Shown: piece after piece, positions 11,812 to 22,684 of the stretch
Layout of the letters: the number at the start of each line of letters is the position of its first letter
Numbering within the stretch: position 1 is the stretch's first letter
DNA from: Nemertoderma westbladi
Lineage: Eukaryota > Xenacoelomorpha > Nemertodermatida > Nemertodermatidae
Assembly: GCA_032718475.1 (NCBI GenBank)
Contig: JAUCBJ010008353.1
Span: 1-39,737, forward strand
Reading direction: 5' to 3'
Length of the DNA stretch: 39,737 nt
Translations under genes and position numbers: made by a program
The notes under the pieces: generated by a model
Told to the model about the DNA's origin: nothing
The model's database searches: none
Seen by the model: only the letters and a program-made list of their open reading frames with translations

Positions 11812-11906
11812 TGGCCACCTTCCTGGACTCGAACCCACAAACATCTGGAGTCAGAGACCCGAGTTCAAGGCTCCGATTTAATTAAACTGTTAAACCACTA
11901 CACATT
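11812..11906 (-). mobile_element. tRNA-related SINE-like segment in copy 1
   Basis: Read on the minus strand, there is an A-box-like TGTAGTGGTTTAAC near 11900. It is followed by CTCTGACTCCAGA, which resembles the anticodon arm of tRNA-Trp (CCA), and a perfect B-box GGTTCGAGTCC near 11825-11835. The A-to-B spacing is longer than in a true tRNA and the acceptor stem does not close, so this is a tRNA-derived SINE head rather than a functional tRNA gene. The tRNA-Trp origin is inferred from the anticodon-arm match. Confidence 0.55.
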
Positions 11907-12696
11907 GAATTTCCTTGATATTAATATGTCTAATATAAATGGTTCCGCATGCACCAATATGAAGTCCTAATAAATTATTAGTTTTTCTGTATTCGATATA
12001 AAGTAGGCCCTAAAGTGTTTCTGTCTCTGTCACACAGTGGTCAAGTGCAGGCATTCACAAGAACGAGCATACAGTAGCGAGTTAGTGAATATTCTCGAAT
12101 GTATCCTCAATGAGCTCAAATCTCTGTGAAACTGCGTCCTATCGAAGAACAATAAACACCGATGTTAGTCTTCTTTAAATCATGAAACTTTTAAATAATA
12201 ACCCGTGAATGTGTCGGGAAACTTAAGAAATATTTCAGATCCCATTTAAATGTCCCATTTAGATAGGGTGGGGCACTTTATCACTATTTTTGATCCAGTT
12301 TACAAAAGGTTTTTGAAAATTAGTAGGGCTATCAGTGGTCCAAAGTTAGGCTACCTACTGCATTTTTTTTCACTTTAAAGGTTCTTGCTGCATGACGTGT
12401 TCTACAGTAAATATGGATCTGGCCCGCCTAGAGTTTATTATAACATACTTTTTTCACCAAAATTAAATGATCCATTTATCGAAAATATCGGAGGATGAGG
12501 GAAAATTTTAACGCTATGAAATTTTCCGGTATCTACTGTAGTTATACAGTATTTAGTTATGCATTATTTAATCATTCTGCATGCATAAATACATTTTAAT
12601 GATTTAATATATATTGATATATATTTAATCCCCCCAAAATACCAAGCCCCATTTGCTTCACTTGCCCCCAAACAAAAACCTTTTAGAAATGTTAAT

Positions 12697-12862
12697 AATG
12701 TGGAATAACACATTTATTGCCCGGTTATCAAGTTATTTTCCCTAATATTTTACCCTCGGGCAGGAAACCCTCGGGCTACGCCCTCGGGTTATTCCTGCCC
12801 TCGGGTAAAATATACCGGAAAATAACTTGATAACCGTGCAATAAGTATTGGTATTCCACATT
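12697..12862. mobile_element. Foldback (palindromic MITE-like) element at the duplication junction
   Basis: The left arm (12697-12766) and right arm (12792-12862) are inverted copies of about 70 bases, sharing AATGTGGAATA, TTATCAAGTTATTTTCC and TATTTTACCCTCGGGCAGGA. The loop contains further CCCTCGGG motifs around GGGCTACGCCC. The whole unit could form a long hairpin. Copy 2 of the duplication keeps only the left part of this arm, ending at 14438. Confidence 0.85.
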
Positions 12863-14438
12863 TATGAGCGGGTTTAAATATCACTTCTAATAGTGGGCTA
12901 CCTAAAAAATATCACTTTTTGCCCACGGGAAAATATCAGTGATATTCCCGCGTTGCTATGCAACTGCCTATTATCCTAGGCCTAGCTCTATTAGCAAATC
13001 AGATTGTCAGAACATACCTACCGGTACCACAACACATTTTTGTATCATTATCCATTGTCTGAAATTGAAAGTACCAGACCGGTACTGTACCCAGCCTGTA
13101 GCCAGGCAGTGGGCTGACCAGACCAAACTGCTTGGCATGGTGTAGGCTTAATACTGGTACCTGTGTGTGGTACTGTACGATTTGTTCATCACTTAATTGC
13201 TGTCCGAGCCTGAGGGATAATGCTGCGAAGCTCTGATGTTGTGGACTGGTAGCGGACTGGTAGCCCTACAGTACATATTTCGTGCTCTTTTTATTTTTAT
13301 TTATGTTTAATATGTAAGTTGGACGCTGTCTTACAGAAATGAATTTTGATTTTATTTGAATAATAATGAAGCTGGCTTTAAATAAAACTGTTGTTTTGTA
13401 ACTACAGTAAGCTAATGATTACGGTAATGTAACACGGAATCAGTATTTTTTTATATATAGGCCTAACGGAGATTTATGCGAATCCGGAATGAAAATTTTC
13501 CTGGCCACCTTCCCGGACTCGAACCCACGACATTTGGAGTCAGAGACCCGAGTTCAAGGCTCTGATATAATTAAACGATTAAACTACTACACAATGAATT
13601 TCCTTGATATTAATATATCTATTATAAATGGTTCCGCATGCACCAATATGAAGTCGTAATAAATTATTAGTTTTTCTGTATTCGATATAAAGTAGGCCCT
13701 AAAGTGTTTCTGTCACGCAGGGGTCAAGTGCAGGCATTCACAAGAACGAGCATAGTGAGTTAGTGAATATTCTCGAATGTCTCCTCAATAAGCTCAAATC
13801 TCTGTGAAACTGCGTCCTATCGAAGAACAATAAACACCGATGTTAGTCTTTATATCATGAAACTTTTAAATAATAACCCGTGAATGTACCGGAAAACTCA
13901 AGAATTATTTCAGATCCTGGCTGACTAGGCTCCAAATGTCCCATTTAGATAGGGTGGGACACTGACTCACTATTTTGATCCAGTTTAGAATAGTTTTTAG
14001 AAAATTAGTAAGCCTATCAGTGATCCAAAGTTAGGCTACCTACTGCATTTTTTTTCACTTTAAAGGTTCTTGCTGCATGATGTGTTCTACAGTAAATATG
14101 GATCTGGCCCGCCTAGAGTTTATTAAAACATACTTTTTTCACCAAAATTTAATGATACATTTATCGAAAATATCGGAGGATGAGGGAAAATTTTAACGCT
14201 ATGAAATTTTCCGGTATCTACTGTAGTTATACAGTATTTAGTTATGCATTATTTAATCATTCTGTATGCACAAATACATTTTAATGATTTAATATATATT
14301 GATATATATTTAATCCCCCCAAAATACCAAGCCCCATTTACTTCACTTGCCCCCAAACAAAACCCTTTTAGAAATGTTAATAATGTGGAATAACACATTT
14401 ATTGCCCGTTTATCAAGTTATTTTCCCGTATATTTTAC
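12852..14438. repeat. Long tandem duplication, copy 2
   Basis: Second copy of the 1.7-kb unit, in the same orientation, from TATTCCACATTTATGAGCGG to CCCGTATATTTTACC. It differs from copy 1 by substitutions and short indels, and it ends inside the left arm of the foldback, after which unique sequence begins. Shared internal features include the tRNA-related segment at 13502-13594. No gene is supported. Confidence 0.85.
13502..13594 (-). mobile_element. tRNA-related SINE-like segment in copy 2
   Basis: Counterpart of the segment at 11812-11906. It has the B-box GGTTCGAGTCC on the minus strand near 13515, the CTCTGACTCCAAA arm, and an A-box-like TGTAGTAGTTTAATC. As in copy 1, it lacks a closed acceptor stem. 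Confidence 0.55.
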
Positions 14439-14572
14439 CAGTCTAGAACCAGTCTAGAATTTCAGTTCCCCCGAGAGATAAATATATTGTTTCTACTATC
14501 TACTACCAGTTCCATTTCAGGCGAATTGCATGGCTTGAGTTGAGTAATAATCACCTGAAGTTCATGCTTTCA

Positions 14573-15160
14573 CTAAAGTAGTAGACCAGTAGACGCCGGA
14601 CCATTATAGTCGCAAGGACCATGGCAACATTCCATTCTGCACATTTCACTATGGTATTTCAGTATTCCTTTCAATACATGCACATCCTTCTTTATCCATT
14701 GAGCTACCGCATCTGTGTCATCGTTGAAGCATTGCTCGCCATACTTCATTGTGTCACCATTACAGGGCATCCATTCTGACCATTCTGGTTTCACACACAA
14801 CTCGTAGTTGGATTTATACAGGACTATTTGATCAGATTCCACCTTTCCGGCCAGCGTATATGAGTAAGAGTAGCACAAGGCGCATCCTTCTACGGGCTTC
14901 GGTTCCATTCCATGCGTTGACTCATTCATATTATGTTCTAGTACGTGCTGATATTCAGGGTCATTTGATCGTATGTTTTGTGTAAGACCTTCCAAACAAG
15001 TTACTAGATCACTTTCTTGAGCATTACAAACCGTACTGGTCATACAAAATAAAGCGACATAGAGTATGAGTAACATCATCATGATCATATGTTTATCGCG
15101 TTGTTGGTAGTTATTGTGATACAAAATATTGTAGTTTCCAGATGTTTGTCTATTAAACAT
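14573..15160 (-). CDS. Secreted cysteine-rich protein, unknown family, with one WSEW motif
   Basis: A 195-codon single-exon frame. A hydrophobic segment at residues 25-47 (MIMMMLLILYVALFC, then ending VCNA) is a good signal peptide with likely cleavage after Ala47. Translation may therefore really start at Met25 or Met27, giving about 170 residues. The mature part has ten cysteines: one near residue 55, a CALC pair, one in YELC, one each in MPC and EQC, and a C-terminal MCRMECCHGPC cluster. It has one N-glycosylation sequon (NES). WSEWMPC resembles the WxxW...C start of thrombospondin type-1 repeats, but the rest of that domain is not evident. The C-terminal CC...C pattern loosely recalls three-finger proteins. 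No transposon motif is present, so this is the best host-gene candidate. No polyadenylation signal was recognised in the next 130 bases, and introns upstream cannot be excluded. Confidence 0.65.
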   Translation of the reverse strand: MFNRQTSGNYNILYHNNYQQRDKHMIMMMLLILYVALFCMTSTVCNAQESDLVTCLEGLTQNIRSNDPEYQHVLEHNMNESTHGMEPKPVEGCALCYSYSYTLAGKVESDQIVLYKSNYELCVKPEWSEWMPCNGDTMKYGEQCFNDDTDAVAQWIKKDVHVLKGILKYHSEMCRMECCHGPCDYNGPASTGLLL

Positions 15161-15434
15161 TAATCGAATTAACCTAATGTAAATTATGATATCTTAAATC
15201 ATTCAATATAATATAACTTATAATTACTTATAGATACAAATTAAGCTGAAATTTTGGCAATAATCTCAGTTAATTTTACAAATACTCTACGTACTACATT
15301 CATAACTATATACTTTAGTAATAAATCGCATCATGGCTTCCATTGAGAGATTGATATGTGGAATTTAGGTTGATTATGTTCTATGCATGTCCTTAGACCA
15401 TCTTAATAAAGATGGGCTGATGGTACCATACTGG

Positions 15435-16490
15435 TACAAGAAGTAGAGGAAATCCAGCAAAGTACCTTACTGATCTAGATTTTGCTGATAAACTTAAGGG
15501 TACTGTCAGAATCACTAGAGGGACCCCAAAGTATCCTCTGCTCATTGGAGCAGGTTTCTTCGTGTTGGTCTTTTTGTAAACTCCAAGAAGACTATAATTT
15601 TGACAGTGAATCTTGAAGACCCTCAATAAATTTACTCACATGTTGTGCAATCCCACTTTAATTATTTATCTACCACTGCGTTGTACATTATATAGCCAAT
15701 AATCTTATTCTGTTAACACCGTATAGATTACTTCTATGCCATTAATTTTTATCTATTTTATCTAGATAGTCCACGTGATATATAAACTTTTATTTACGTT
15801 GCGCCATTTTATTGTACTATGGCGACATGCCGTAAATGCTAAATGTATGTTGCATTCTACCTTATTGTGTTGTTTAAATGTTTGAGTAATTCTTATATTT
15901 TTAAAATTTAATTTCCGCTTACATATCGTGATTTATGGGACCCTATAAGTTCTCAACTTTCTTGTTCCTGTAACTTTTATTAATAATAATAATAATAAAA
16001 ATATCTGATCGTAAGGGCATAAGCTCTGGGAATGGCTTGCTTGAGCACGTGGATGACTTCTGCTACTTAGGTTCATGGATCTGAAAGTCATGTGTAGACC
16101 TTCGGATACATAAGTACTCTTATTATGGGAGTCCATGCTGGGGTCTAACTGCAGAGGATACCAAATCTCTGTTTGGCACTTTCACAAGAATGCTGCGCCG
16201 TGTTCCTCGTGGCAAGTACAATGAACACACCTGCAATTAAACTCTATACAACATTGGAGGTGTTCCATTAGTCTCCCCTAGCTTGATGCTTGAAATGAAC
16301 CGCCTCCGATTTGCAGGACATTGCTTTCGGACCAGGAAGATCAGCCAGTACATAATCTTATGCTTCGGTTTGCTCATGGAGCGAATAAGCATGGTGGTCA
16401 GCCCATCAGTTCTTCAGACGCTTGCGTTGCAGATGCGGATAATCTCGCGAATGTCATAGGGAGTTGTGGGGTGCAACGTTTTATCGGTGC
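15435..16490 (+). pseudogene. RTE-like LINE reverse transcriptase, degenerate copy 1
   Basis: Plus-strand sequence at about 15455-15620 decodes in pieces as TDLDFADKLKG and NSKK, the motif C region, with the second catalytic Asp changed to Lys. After a gap of roughly 370 bases of unrelated AT-rich sequence ending in an (AAT)n run, the same protein resumes at about 16000: LEHVDDFCYLGSWI, then YYGSPCWGLTAEDTKSL, FTRMLRRVP, TLYNIGGVPLVSPS and NRLRFAGHCF. A segment corresponding to about 45 residues between GSWI and YYGS is deleted, and stops and frameshifts are frequent. Comparison with the better copy at 33821-36079 shows it is the oldest member of this family in the window. Confidence 0.85.
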
Positions 16491-17051
16491 AACGTCTCAT
16501 TTATTTCAGTTTTATTATTTCCAATGCCTATAGATCCTTTGGGAGTAAACCGGACATGTATGCTATCATCCGGGGATGATGCAGCTTTAATTCTGTCAGA
16601 ATGTGGGTCTTCCTGTGGTATGGTGTGTCACCTATGTGTATCTTATGCGATTCTAACATTCCACACGCGGGTAGGATGCTGCATTGTTCTCTAATGGGAA
16701 GATGTCCACCTGCCAGATGATAATTGCAATGCCTGTTTCAAGTCCCAATTTCCAAGTACAGGCATTGTTAATGTTTTGAATTGGAAGCAAGAGGGGGTCA
16801 GCGTATGTTGTAGGTGGCAGGGGTACATGCGGTGGTTATCTGACATGAATTAGAAGTCCACCTCATATCCAAATATTCGCCCATAGGGCAGCCTATCATT
16901 CTTATGGCCGTAATCCAGGTGGTTATGATTCGGTATATATAATAATGGTCAAAAGTAAAAAAAAAAAGTAAATTCCATTACCATGCAACCCAACACCTAA
17001 AGACACAGTTAAAATACACACTTACATAATGAATCTCCTGCCACGCTCTCA
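16491..17051. other. Unique spacer
   Basis: About 560 bases with short open frames only and no recognised motif, TIR or tandem array. Confidence 0.4.
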
Positions 17052-17951
17052 ACCGGTGTAACAGGAAAATATGCCCCCCCGGTAAATGTGCCCGGTGGGG
17101 CATATTTTCCTAGGAAAAAATGCCCCCCGGGCAAATTTCCCTAGGAAAAAATGCCCCCCCTTAGGAAATTATGCCCCCCCTGAATTATACAATAAACAAA
17201 ACTTATTACTACTAAAACTTCAGAACTTACAAAAATTATACAAAACAATAAACAGTCACTTTACCAAATGAAGGAAAGGAGCAGGTTACAGAGGCAGACC
17301 TTTCTAACCAAAACAATAAACGATCATTTAACTAATTGAGGGAAAGGAGCAGGTTACAGAGGCGGGATTTTCTAACCAAAACAATAAACAGTCACTTTAG
17401 CAAATCAGGGAAAGGAGCAGGTTATAGAGACGGGATTTTCTAACCAAAACAATAAACGATAACATTACCAATTGAGAGAAAGGAGCAGGTTACAGAGGCG
17501 GGATTTTCTAACCAAAACAATAAACAATCACTTTACCAAATCAGGGAAAGGAGCAGGATACAGACTTAAAAAAGCTTGGAGCTGCTGTTATACCAGTACT
17601 TACTACAGTAGCCTACTGACTTTGATACTTCAGTATGCTGCTCTACATCCCTTACTGCCTTACCTGCTTACCTACCGGCAGACCGGCAGACCGGTACTGT
17701 ACTATTCTTCCAACTATTACAAGTTCTGCAGTTGGTAGATTAAAAGTGGCTAGAAGCAGACCGGTATCGTACCAGTTTTCAGACTTTTGAGGGGGGCTAA
17801 TTTTCCTGAGGGGAGGCATTATTTCCTAAGGAGAAAATGCCCCCCCGGGCTAAATTTCCAAGGAAAAATTGCCCGGGGGGACATAATATCCTAGGAAATA
17901 ATGCCCCGGGGGGCATATTCTAGGGGGGGCTGATTTCCTTGTGACACCGGT
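17052..17951. mobile_element. TIR element with hairpin-rich, G/C-run ends (about 900 bp)
   Basis: The left end ACCGGTGTAACAGGAAAAT is matched in inverted form at the right end (ACCGGTGTCACAAGGAAAT on the minus strand, ending at 17951), and the match continues into a C7 run on each side, giving TIRs of about 28 bp. Both subterminal zones contain clustered palindromes built from ATGCCCC, CCTAGG and GGGGCAT. The best is the near-perfect 30-bp palindrome at 17097-17126, centred on CCTAGG. The middle holds a five-copy 68-bp tandem array. There is no transposase, so this is a non-autonomous element of unidentified superfamily, and a clear target-site duplication is not visible. Confidence 0.7.
17241..17562 (+). 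repeat. Tandem array, 68-bp unit, five copies, inside the TIR element
   Basis: Units start CAAAACAATAAAC at 17241, 17309, 17377, 17445 and 17513, exactly 68 bp apart, and share GGAAAGGAGCAGGTTACAGA. Units 1, 3 and 5 carry AGTCACTTT-like and units 2 and 4 GATCATTT-like variants, so the array expanded as a 136-bp dimer. Confidence 0.9.
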
Positions 17952-18407
17952 ACCCGTCATCCTCAAAATGATTACAGTAAAACCGAGAACACCTCAACTG
18001 TACTGTAATCCTAAGATTCAAACACAGCACTCCCATGTGGCCTATTTCATCAGCTTGTGGCTCAGCCATCAAGAAACCGACTTGGCTAGTTGCACAGATC
18101 CTAAAGCAACCCACATCCCTTATCCCTGATCAGTTGAAAAATTCTAAAATTTTTTTTGACAAAGTCTGCAGTCTACCTACCACCTTTATAACATGGGGAC
18201 CTGATCTTTCGCACTGACATCCAGTTGATGTACACCAATATACCTATTGAAGATGGGATTGAAGTTATCATGGAGTTTCTCACTGAACAGAAGGTGAACA
18301 TCAATACGTTCGGCCTCGGTCTAGCAGATTTCTATGAACTTTTTAAACTGACAACTGCGAACAACTTTATTGAGTTCAACACAATATATTACAAACAAGA
18401 AACGGGA

Positions 18408-19065
18408 CACATGATGACCACATGGCCGCACCGTTTCGGGACTCAGGATGGGTGACCACATGGGCGCACCGTTTCGGGACTCAGGATGGGTGACCACATG
18501 GCCACTCACCATTTCAGAACCACATGCAACCACATGGCCACACCATTTTGGGACTCAGGATGGGCAACCACATGACTGCACCGTTTCGGGACTCAGGATG
18601 GGCGACCACATGGCCGCACCATTTCGGGACTCAGGATGGGCGACCACATAGCCGCACCATATCGGGACTCAGGATGGGCGACCACATGGCCGCACCGTTT
18701 CGGAACTCAGGATGGGCGACCACATAGCCGCACCATTTCAGGACTCAGGATGGGCAACCGCATGGCTGCACCGTTTCGGAACTCAGGATGGGCGACCACA
18801 TAGCCGCACCATTTCGGGACTCAGGATGGGCAACCGCATGGCTGCACCGTTTTGGAACTCAGGATGGGCGACCACATGGCCGCACCGTTTTGGAACTCAG
18901 GATGGGCGACCACATGGCTGCACCGTTTTGGGACTCAGGATGTGCGACCACATGGACGCACCATTTCGGGACTCAGAATGGGCAACAACATGGCCGCACC
19001 GTTTCGGAACCAGGATGGCCAACCACATGGCCGCACCATTTCGGAACTCAGGATGGGCATGGGCA
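18408..19065 (+). repeat. Minisatellite, 38-bp unit, about 17 copies, inside the PLE
   Basis: The unit is GGACTCAGGATGGGCGACCA followed by CATGGCCGCACCGTTTCG. Variants alternate (CATGG/CATAG, GTTT/ATTT), giving partial dimer structure. The period is not divisible by three, so the overlapping open frames here are artefacts. The array replaces the PLE RT core, and the reading of the PLE continues beyond it. Confidence 0.95.
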
Positions 19066-19327
19066 ACCATATGATCGTTTGCTCAAATTTACATCCACAG
19101 AAAATAATCACAATGGCTACGCGAGTACTATCTACCCACACAATGTTGGTTCTGTTACCATGACGATGGGTGGGCCATTTGGCCCCATGGGGCTGACGAA
19201 CTCGATCAGCTTCATAGAGTATTTAAACTCCCGCCATCCAACAATAAAATATACAGTAGATAAATCATATGATGGTAACACTGACGTAACCACTAACTAT
19301 AACTGCTCCCTCCCCGCTTCATTAGTC

Positions 19328-20747
19328 TAGTGTTGAGAACTGAATCAATGTTGACTAATTTCAGTTACAGTTTCAGTATTCAAAGTTTTGCATTTCAGTT
19401 ACAGTTACAGTTTCAGTATTACAAAATTGAACATTTCAGTTTCAGTTACAGTATTGATCGTGATAAAATTCAGTTACAGTTTCAGTTATAGATTCAATAT
19501 ATATGATCTCACGTAGTAAGCAGACATTGAATTAATGTAGTCTCATCGGGGCGGCGTGCAGTGCAGTCACTCACCCAATGAGTCACTTGCCCAAAAAAAT
19601 CAAACAAATCATTTGCCAAATAAAAAAAAGATATCTGAAACTAAAAATGAGGCACTTTAATATATAATAATATAATAATTAATGTTCATTACGAAACGTC
19701 CTCTTTCTAGAGCTAATAGGTAGTTGTTGTAGGAAAGTTATATAGTATGGTAAGCAAGTATAAGTTGTTGTATGGAAAGTATGGTAATATTTTGTAACTA
19801 CAGTAATATTACTGATAGTATGTAATGAAAGTGGCATGTCACAAGATCACACTAAAGGCACCCACATTTTACTGTACATCTTGTTTCAGTGCTTGTACAG
19901 TACTGTTATCATTTATTGTTTTGGTTATAAAAGCCATGCTTCTGAATCCTGCTCATTTTCCTTAATTCGTAATTTGTTTTAGTAATCATATATTTATTGT
20001 TTTGGTTAGACCCACCTCGATAAGCTGCTCCTCTCACTTTTAAGTTTAATTGTAATTTTGTAATTTATAATGGTAAACTTTATCAAAATTTAATTTCCAG
20101 TCTGCCTCTAAGTGTGATTGTGATATTAATAGTACCGGTAACATTAATAATTCATAATGTAAAATATATATCCGTTAATAACCCTCTACCATTACGCCTA
20201 ACTTTTCTTTGTTTATCTAAAACATTTAAATTCAATATGAAGCAAAAGTGGTGATAAGGTCTGATAATAGTGTAATAGTTGAGTCCGATGAACATAGACT
20301 ATATGCTAGATCTTCGTTCACTACTTGACTCGCCAAATAAATCACATTTGAGCTACGTGGGCAATGGGTCTTTTTTTTTATTGTGTAATATTTTTTTTTG
20401 TTCAGAAGTGGAAATAATTAGATTGTTTTTTATAACAATGTTTTAAAAATGATACCTATGGTAACCACTGTTATTCATTTATTAAACTATACTCTAGTCT
20501 ATACTATTACAATACTGTTTTAAATGATCATTCATGTTAATTGTGTGATTGAGAACTGAATCTATTTTTGTTAATTTCAGTTTCAGTTACAGTATTCAAA
20601 ATTCCTAATTACAGTTTTAGTTACAGTTACAGTATTCAAAATTCGCAATTACAGTTACAGTTATAGTTACAGTATCAAAAAAATCATCAAAATCATTCAG
20701 TTACAGTTGCAGTTACAGTATAATTACAGTTACAGTTCTCAACACTA
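19328..20747. mobile_element. hAT-like non-autonomous TIR element inserted in the PLE
   Basis: The ends are perfect 15-bp inverted repeats: TAGTGTTGAGAACTG at 19328-19342 and its complement at 20733-20747. Left flank TTCATTAG (two bases from the TIR) and right flank TTCATTAC resemble an 8-bp target-site duplication, as hAT transposases make. Removing the element restores an open frame across the PLE. Both ends carry arrays of CAGTTACAG/CAGTTTCAG (19360-19500 and 20570-20735), probably subterminal binding sites. A GTGATTGAGAACTGAATC sequence at about 20547 repeats the left end in direct orientation. No transposase is encoded; the 1.0-kb interior is AT-rich. Confidence 0.75.
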
Positions 20748-21460
20748 TTCATTACGTATGAGCACTGCACGCAATGCATTACAACGACCATCAGGAATAG
20801 TACCACAGTTGAGTCACAACAAAGTGGCCTTAATAAGATACAAATCATATTAGCTGGCAATGAAAGGCCACACAAAGTCATCAAAAAATTAGCCGCACAA
20901 GCACTTAACCCATGCACCAAACAAGTCAGCACACCACAATGTGTTCCTTTCATAGTCCCTTACTTTTATGAAGCCCTATTACGAAAGGTCAAGGAAGTGG
21001 TCAAACAATCGGGACTCGGCAGAATCACGCGGGTCGTTCCATCCACTGGGCCAAAACTTAATATCCCCATGAGATTTTCCATAAACCCTCCAGGTTGCCC
21101 AGCAACCAAGAACATCACTACTGGCTACACTTGGGCCCATGGCATTACGAACTGCACGACCAAAATAGTTATTTATCTCATTGAATGTAACCTGTGCACA
21201 GATAGTTGTATTGGGGAAACAAAGTATCCCATTAGAGGCAGGACCTCTCAGCACTACAACGCAATACGCAAAATCCCGACACCCAATCCAGATATGATAC
21301 TAAAAAATCCCCTTGCTCCCCACTTCCACAATGGACACTCCAATAACACACCCAGATCCCTTCCGCGTTAAAATGTTGGCATGCGGGAAAGATTGGGCCA
21401 ACTGAAAAGACATTCATTAGACATTCAAAAACATTCAAGGATGTGCTCGGCAATCAACGT

Positions 21461-22684
21461 ACAGTACCCCCAACCTTTTGATAGGGGTTGGTAATGTAAA
21501 TATTTCCTCTAACAAATATGCTAGCTCTATGGGAAGTAGATAGTGATCTAACATCATAATTTTAAAACATAAACTTTTTTAGAAAACATTTTACGTATAT
21601 TCCAATATATACGTCATGCAATACGTTATGCAATATAATTACATATGTTTCAAGGTTCCATGACCTGAATCTCATACAATCAAAAGTTATGTCCATTTTT
21701 CGATGGAATTTTTCGTGCTGGTCAGGGTATTCAAAATTTGACACAAATTTGGAAATATATTTATTTTCCTCAATTTGTTTTAAGATTTACCCATCTAGAG
21801 CAGAATTTTATGTAGAGTCCATAAATCCATATCCCATTCCCTTCAAAACTTATAATCATCAATATGGATACATACGCTAATTTCGGTTGTGAAGTTGTGA
21901 CATTTACACTGTTCGAAATATCGCGACTCATAGTTTACTTAGGTATACGTTTCTCTAAATCTAGAAATCCGATTGCCATGAAAATTTAACCCCTTATACA
22001 TAATTTCCGTCTCTATCAAACAGTCACCTGAATATTGGAAGTTTTGTATACCTATGTTAAATGGGGACAGATTAGAAAATAATTAAAACTGATTTTGGCA
22101 TCAAGAAATCTGAAGTTGCCCATAATAAAACACAATGATATTTAAACAGCCACAGGGGATAAACCTGTTAATAAATAGTTGTGACAGATTGTGACTATCG
22201 TATGTAGACGGATTAAGTTATATATGGCGCTTTCCCTCAAAGCGTAGAGCAATAAAAAATTTTATTTGTAAGTAATGCATACTTAGGTCTAATAAACCAT
22301 ATGGTATAACGTTCAAGTTACGAATGAAAAGACAAGAAAGTTAACCAAGTTTCAATATCAAACAATAATGTAGTGCATAATGCGCTAGAAAATATTCAAA
22401 ACGATTAATAAACTATATTATATAATATACTATTTGAATGCAATACCAGATGCACCGCTAAATGTCACACCACACTTAGGTACTAAAGAAGGGGTTAGTT
22501 GCTGTTGGACTGCATACTTTCAGGTTTAATTCCCCCCCCCCCCCCCTCACTCTTGAACGGCTGGTGACGTTTCTGTATGTTGGTTAATAAAATGCGGATA
22601 AATTTGAATTAATCGAATTTAAAGGTTAATAATAATGACATGTAGGGGCTGGTAATACTTTCTCTCAGACATAAGCAAAGCAAA
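21461..22684. other. AT-rich spacer
   Basis: About 1.2 kb without recognisable coding or repeat structure. There is a C-run of 16 at about 22532-22547. Confidence 0.4.

Larger units (their letters stand above)
11121..12862. repeat. Long tandem duplication, copy 1 (about 1.7 kb)
   Basis: The segment starting GTTATTCCCCATTTATGAGC is repeated from about 12852 with an offset of 1716-1732 bp and only scattered substitutions and small indels. Both copies share the CTACCGGTACCACAACAC region, a tRNA-related segment, an ACTGCGTCCTATCGAAG region and a TTGATATATATTTAATC region. Copy 1 ends in a complete foldback (12697-12862). The unit begins with TATTCCACAT-like sequence and ends near GTGGAATAACAC, its inverse, so the repeat may be a TIR-bearing element inserted twice in tandem rather than a plain duplication. 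No convincing protein is encoded. Confidence 0.85.
17975..21460 (+). pseudogene. Penelope-like element (RT plus GIY-YIG remnant), disrupted
   Basis: The order is that of a Penelope-like element. At 17985-18130 PQLYCNPKI and PISSACGSAIKKP match the conserved fingers region (PKIHK...RPI.SACGS). At 18201-18400 motif A reads FRTDIQLMYTNIPIEDG, with the catalytic Asp at 18216-18218. RT then runs into a 38-bp minisatellite at the position of the GTAMGT motif (here GHMMTT), so motifs B and C are lost. It resumes at about 19200 with FIEYLNSRHPTIKYT, the thumb region. A TIR element (19328-20747) interrupts it, and sequence continues with ARNALQRPSGIVPQ and YFYEALLRKVKEVV. From about 21140 a GIY-YIG-like endonuclease domain follows: IVIYLIECNLC and DSCIGETKYPIRGR, with CIG in place of YIG, then APHFHNGHSNNTP. 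Frameshifts occur near 18200 and in 20800-20990. It is inactive. The 5' end, before the fingers region, is missing next to the TIR element ending at 17951. Confidence 0.9.

Noticed and set aside
18448-19330. Overlapping 60-180-codon frames across 18448-19330
   Set aside because: They are translations of a 38-bp satellite in different phases; only the tail at about 19100-19330 is real PLE coding.
21466-21492. Hairpin CCAACC/GGTTGG as a terminator or PLE end structure
   Set aside because: A six-pair stem is too short to be meaningful in this sequence.
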